Part shown: positions 62,801-64,000 of the stretch, piece by piece | Numbering within the stretch: the first letter of the stretch is position 1 | How the letters are laid out: each line of letters opens with the position of its first letter | DNA from: Medicago truncatula | Lineage: Eukaryota; Streptophyta; Magnoliopsida; Fabales; Fabaceae | DNA: 64,000 bases | Assembly (NCBI RefSeq): GCF_003473485.1 | Contig: NC_053046.1 | Span: 42,183,832 to 42,247,831 of the forward strand | Reading direction: 5' to 3' | Translations under genes and position numbers: made by a program | Notes under the pieces: model-generated | What the model was told of the DNA's origin: nothing | Database searches by the model: none | What the model saw: the letters and a program-made list of their open reading frames with translations, nothing else

Positions 62801-63676
62801 GAAACCTACAGAGTGGGTGCAAAGTTGCAAGTAAAATGCTGTCTTCAGAGGGTAAATATAATTACCGAGTGAAAAAGGCCAACATATGCATAACATTCCA
62901 TCCAAGTGCACCAACAACCAGCCAAAAGAACAAAATTTGAATGCATCTCACTCTCATTTTCACCAATAAAACCACAATACTAGATTACTAAAAGACCATC
63001 AATAAGCCTCCTCCAGCAGATTTTCAAGTTTCGCCATTCATGCCATCCCACACAGACTTGTAGAATTTTATTTCAATAATAGCAAATTGTGTTCCCCAAA
63101 AAAAAAGCATTGAGTTCACTCAAATACATTACACTATCCTATCACCAATCCCACAACCTAGAGATCATAAGAACAGATTTCTATCCTAAGATAAATTAAC
63201 AATTGAGCAAACTCACTGAAGGGTTCTTGTAATTGTTGTAAGGCAGCCAAAAGATCTAAAATCCAAAAACATACAAAACCACACACACACACAAACTACA
63301 ATATTCTCTAAAAGAACCACTGAACATGCTTCTAGCAAGCTGGAAACCATAAGGGCGTATTTCTATACTAAGATAAATAACCATTGAGCCAAACGCAGAC
63401 CCAAATCATACAAGACCACACAAAAGAAACTAGAATATTCTCTAAAGTAACTGTTCAACATGCATCTAACTTCAAATTTTACCGCCACAAAAATCTTGCC
63501 CGAGAAGAATGAAAGATTATCACCTTGAGAGCGAGCAAAAGCAGAAATGTTTCGACGGAGTAAAATCCTCTATCAACAAAATCCCCGAGGAACAAATAAT
63601 TTGTTTTAGGGCAATCACCACCAACTTTAAAAAGCTCCTTCATGTCATAAAACTGTCCATGAATATCCCCACATAT
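59890..63676 (-). CDS. PPX: Protein phosphatase PPX/PP4 catalytic subunit, first exon outside window
   Basis: Ser/Thr phosphatase of the PP2A-like group (PP4). Seven exons are visible, read right to left: 63676-63524, 62049-61987, 61870-61785, 60876-60801, 60711-60443, 60366-60288 and 59940-59890. They give 258 residues; with the roughly 47-residue first exon beyond the right edge this equals the usual 305. Metal-binding motifs are GDIHGQF, GDFVDRG, RGNHESR and [17 protein letters not shown] follows. The C-terminus [20 protein letters not shown] then PDYFL is diagnostic of plant PPX rather than PP2A or PP6, and ends in the Leu that is carboxymethylated in this family. 63677-64000 is intron 1 with no coding sequence. 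A repeat of the TTTGACAACA family sits in the intron at 62590-62722. Confidence 0.95.
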
Positions 63677-64000
63677 CTACACACAATAAAAACAAAGTAA
63701 TCAGTTCCAGTAACATAAAAAATCAAAAGCAGATCATAAAATCCCATTCCCAACTACACTGTCACTTCGCATTCGCATGTATCCATCCCCATATGATACT
63801 ATGAACATGAAACAAAACAGAAAGCAATAAACTTTATAAATTGATCAATAATATAAAAGGGGAAGAAAAAAAACCTAACAGACCCCTTTGATAAAGTGAC
63901 CCTAACATCTATTTCATTACATAAGTATAATTATTATAATGTGATGTGCCCTAAAATATATAAATTGATACACCAAGCAAAAGTAGTTCTTAACGTAACA

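Noticed and set aside
1..64000. CRISPR arrays, operons, riboswitches, phage or plasmid origins
   Set aside because: The window is plant nuclear DNA; repeats present are transposon or simple-sequence repeats without spacer structure.

Overview
The window is nuclear plant DNA: AT-rich, intron-rich, with GT-AG splice sites and many small inverted-repeat transposons and simple repeats. The genes and repeat families (an Au-type SINE, legume-style MITEs) suggest a papilionoid legume, probably of the Medicago/clover/pea group. That assignment rests on pattern recognition, not on a database search.

Layout. At 0.1-1.7 kb (+) lie the 3' exons of a PUR5-like AIR synthase that lacks internal exons and is probably a pseudogene. 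At 3.8-8.3 kb (-) is a complete four-exon SABATH methyltransferase, best matched to indole-3-acetate methyltransferase IAMT1. The stretch 8.3-16.8 kb is repeats and degraded sequence. At 16.8-21.6 kb (-) is a short-form tRNase Z (TRZ1 type). It is followed upstream by a misplaced first exon and leader of a P5CS gene (21.8-22.1 kb) and by a second, mutated copy of tRNase Z exon 1 (23.1-23.5 kb). At 25.8-33.9 kb (-) is a large PHD-finger/BAH-like nuclear protein gene. At 34-43 kb are repeats, a broken CYP76-type P450 and a LINE reverse-transcriptase remnant. At 43.9-48.0 kb (-) is a pectin methylesterase gene whose signal-peptide frame is disturbed. At 48.5-51.4 kb is a nest of DNA transposons. 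At 53.9-58.2 kb (-) is an LBP/BPI-related (LBR) protein gene. At 59.9 kb to the right edge (-) is a PPX/PP4 protein phosphatase catalytic subunit gene whose first exon lies outside the window.

The genes are independent loci, not an operon or metabolic cluster. From memory, however, two Arabidopsis neighbour pairs recur here: IAMT1 with PPX2, and LBR-2 with a PHD-finger gene. The window therefore looks like an old conserved gene block stretched by transposons. No convincing new multi-gene system is visible. The most unusual structure is the P5CS-exon/tRNase Z arrangement at 20.6-23.5 kb, where a captured proline-biosynthesis promoter and exon could feed in frame into tRNase Z.
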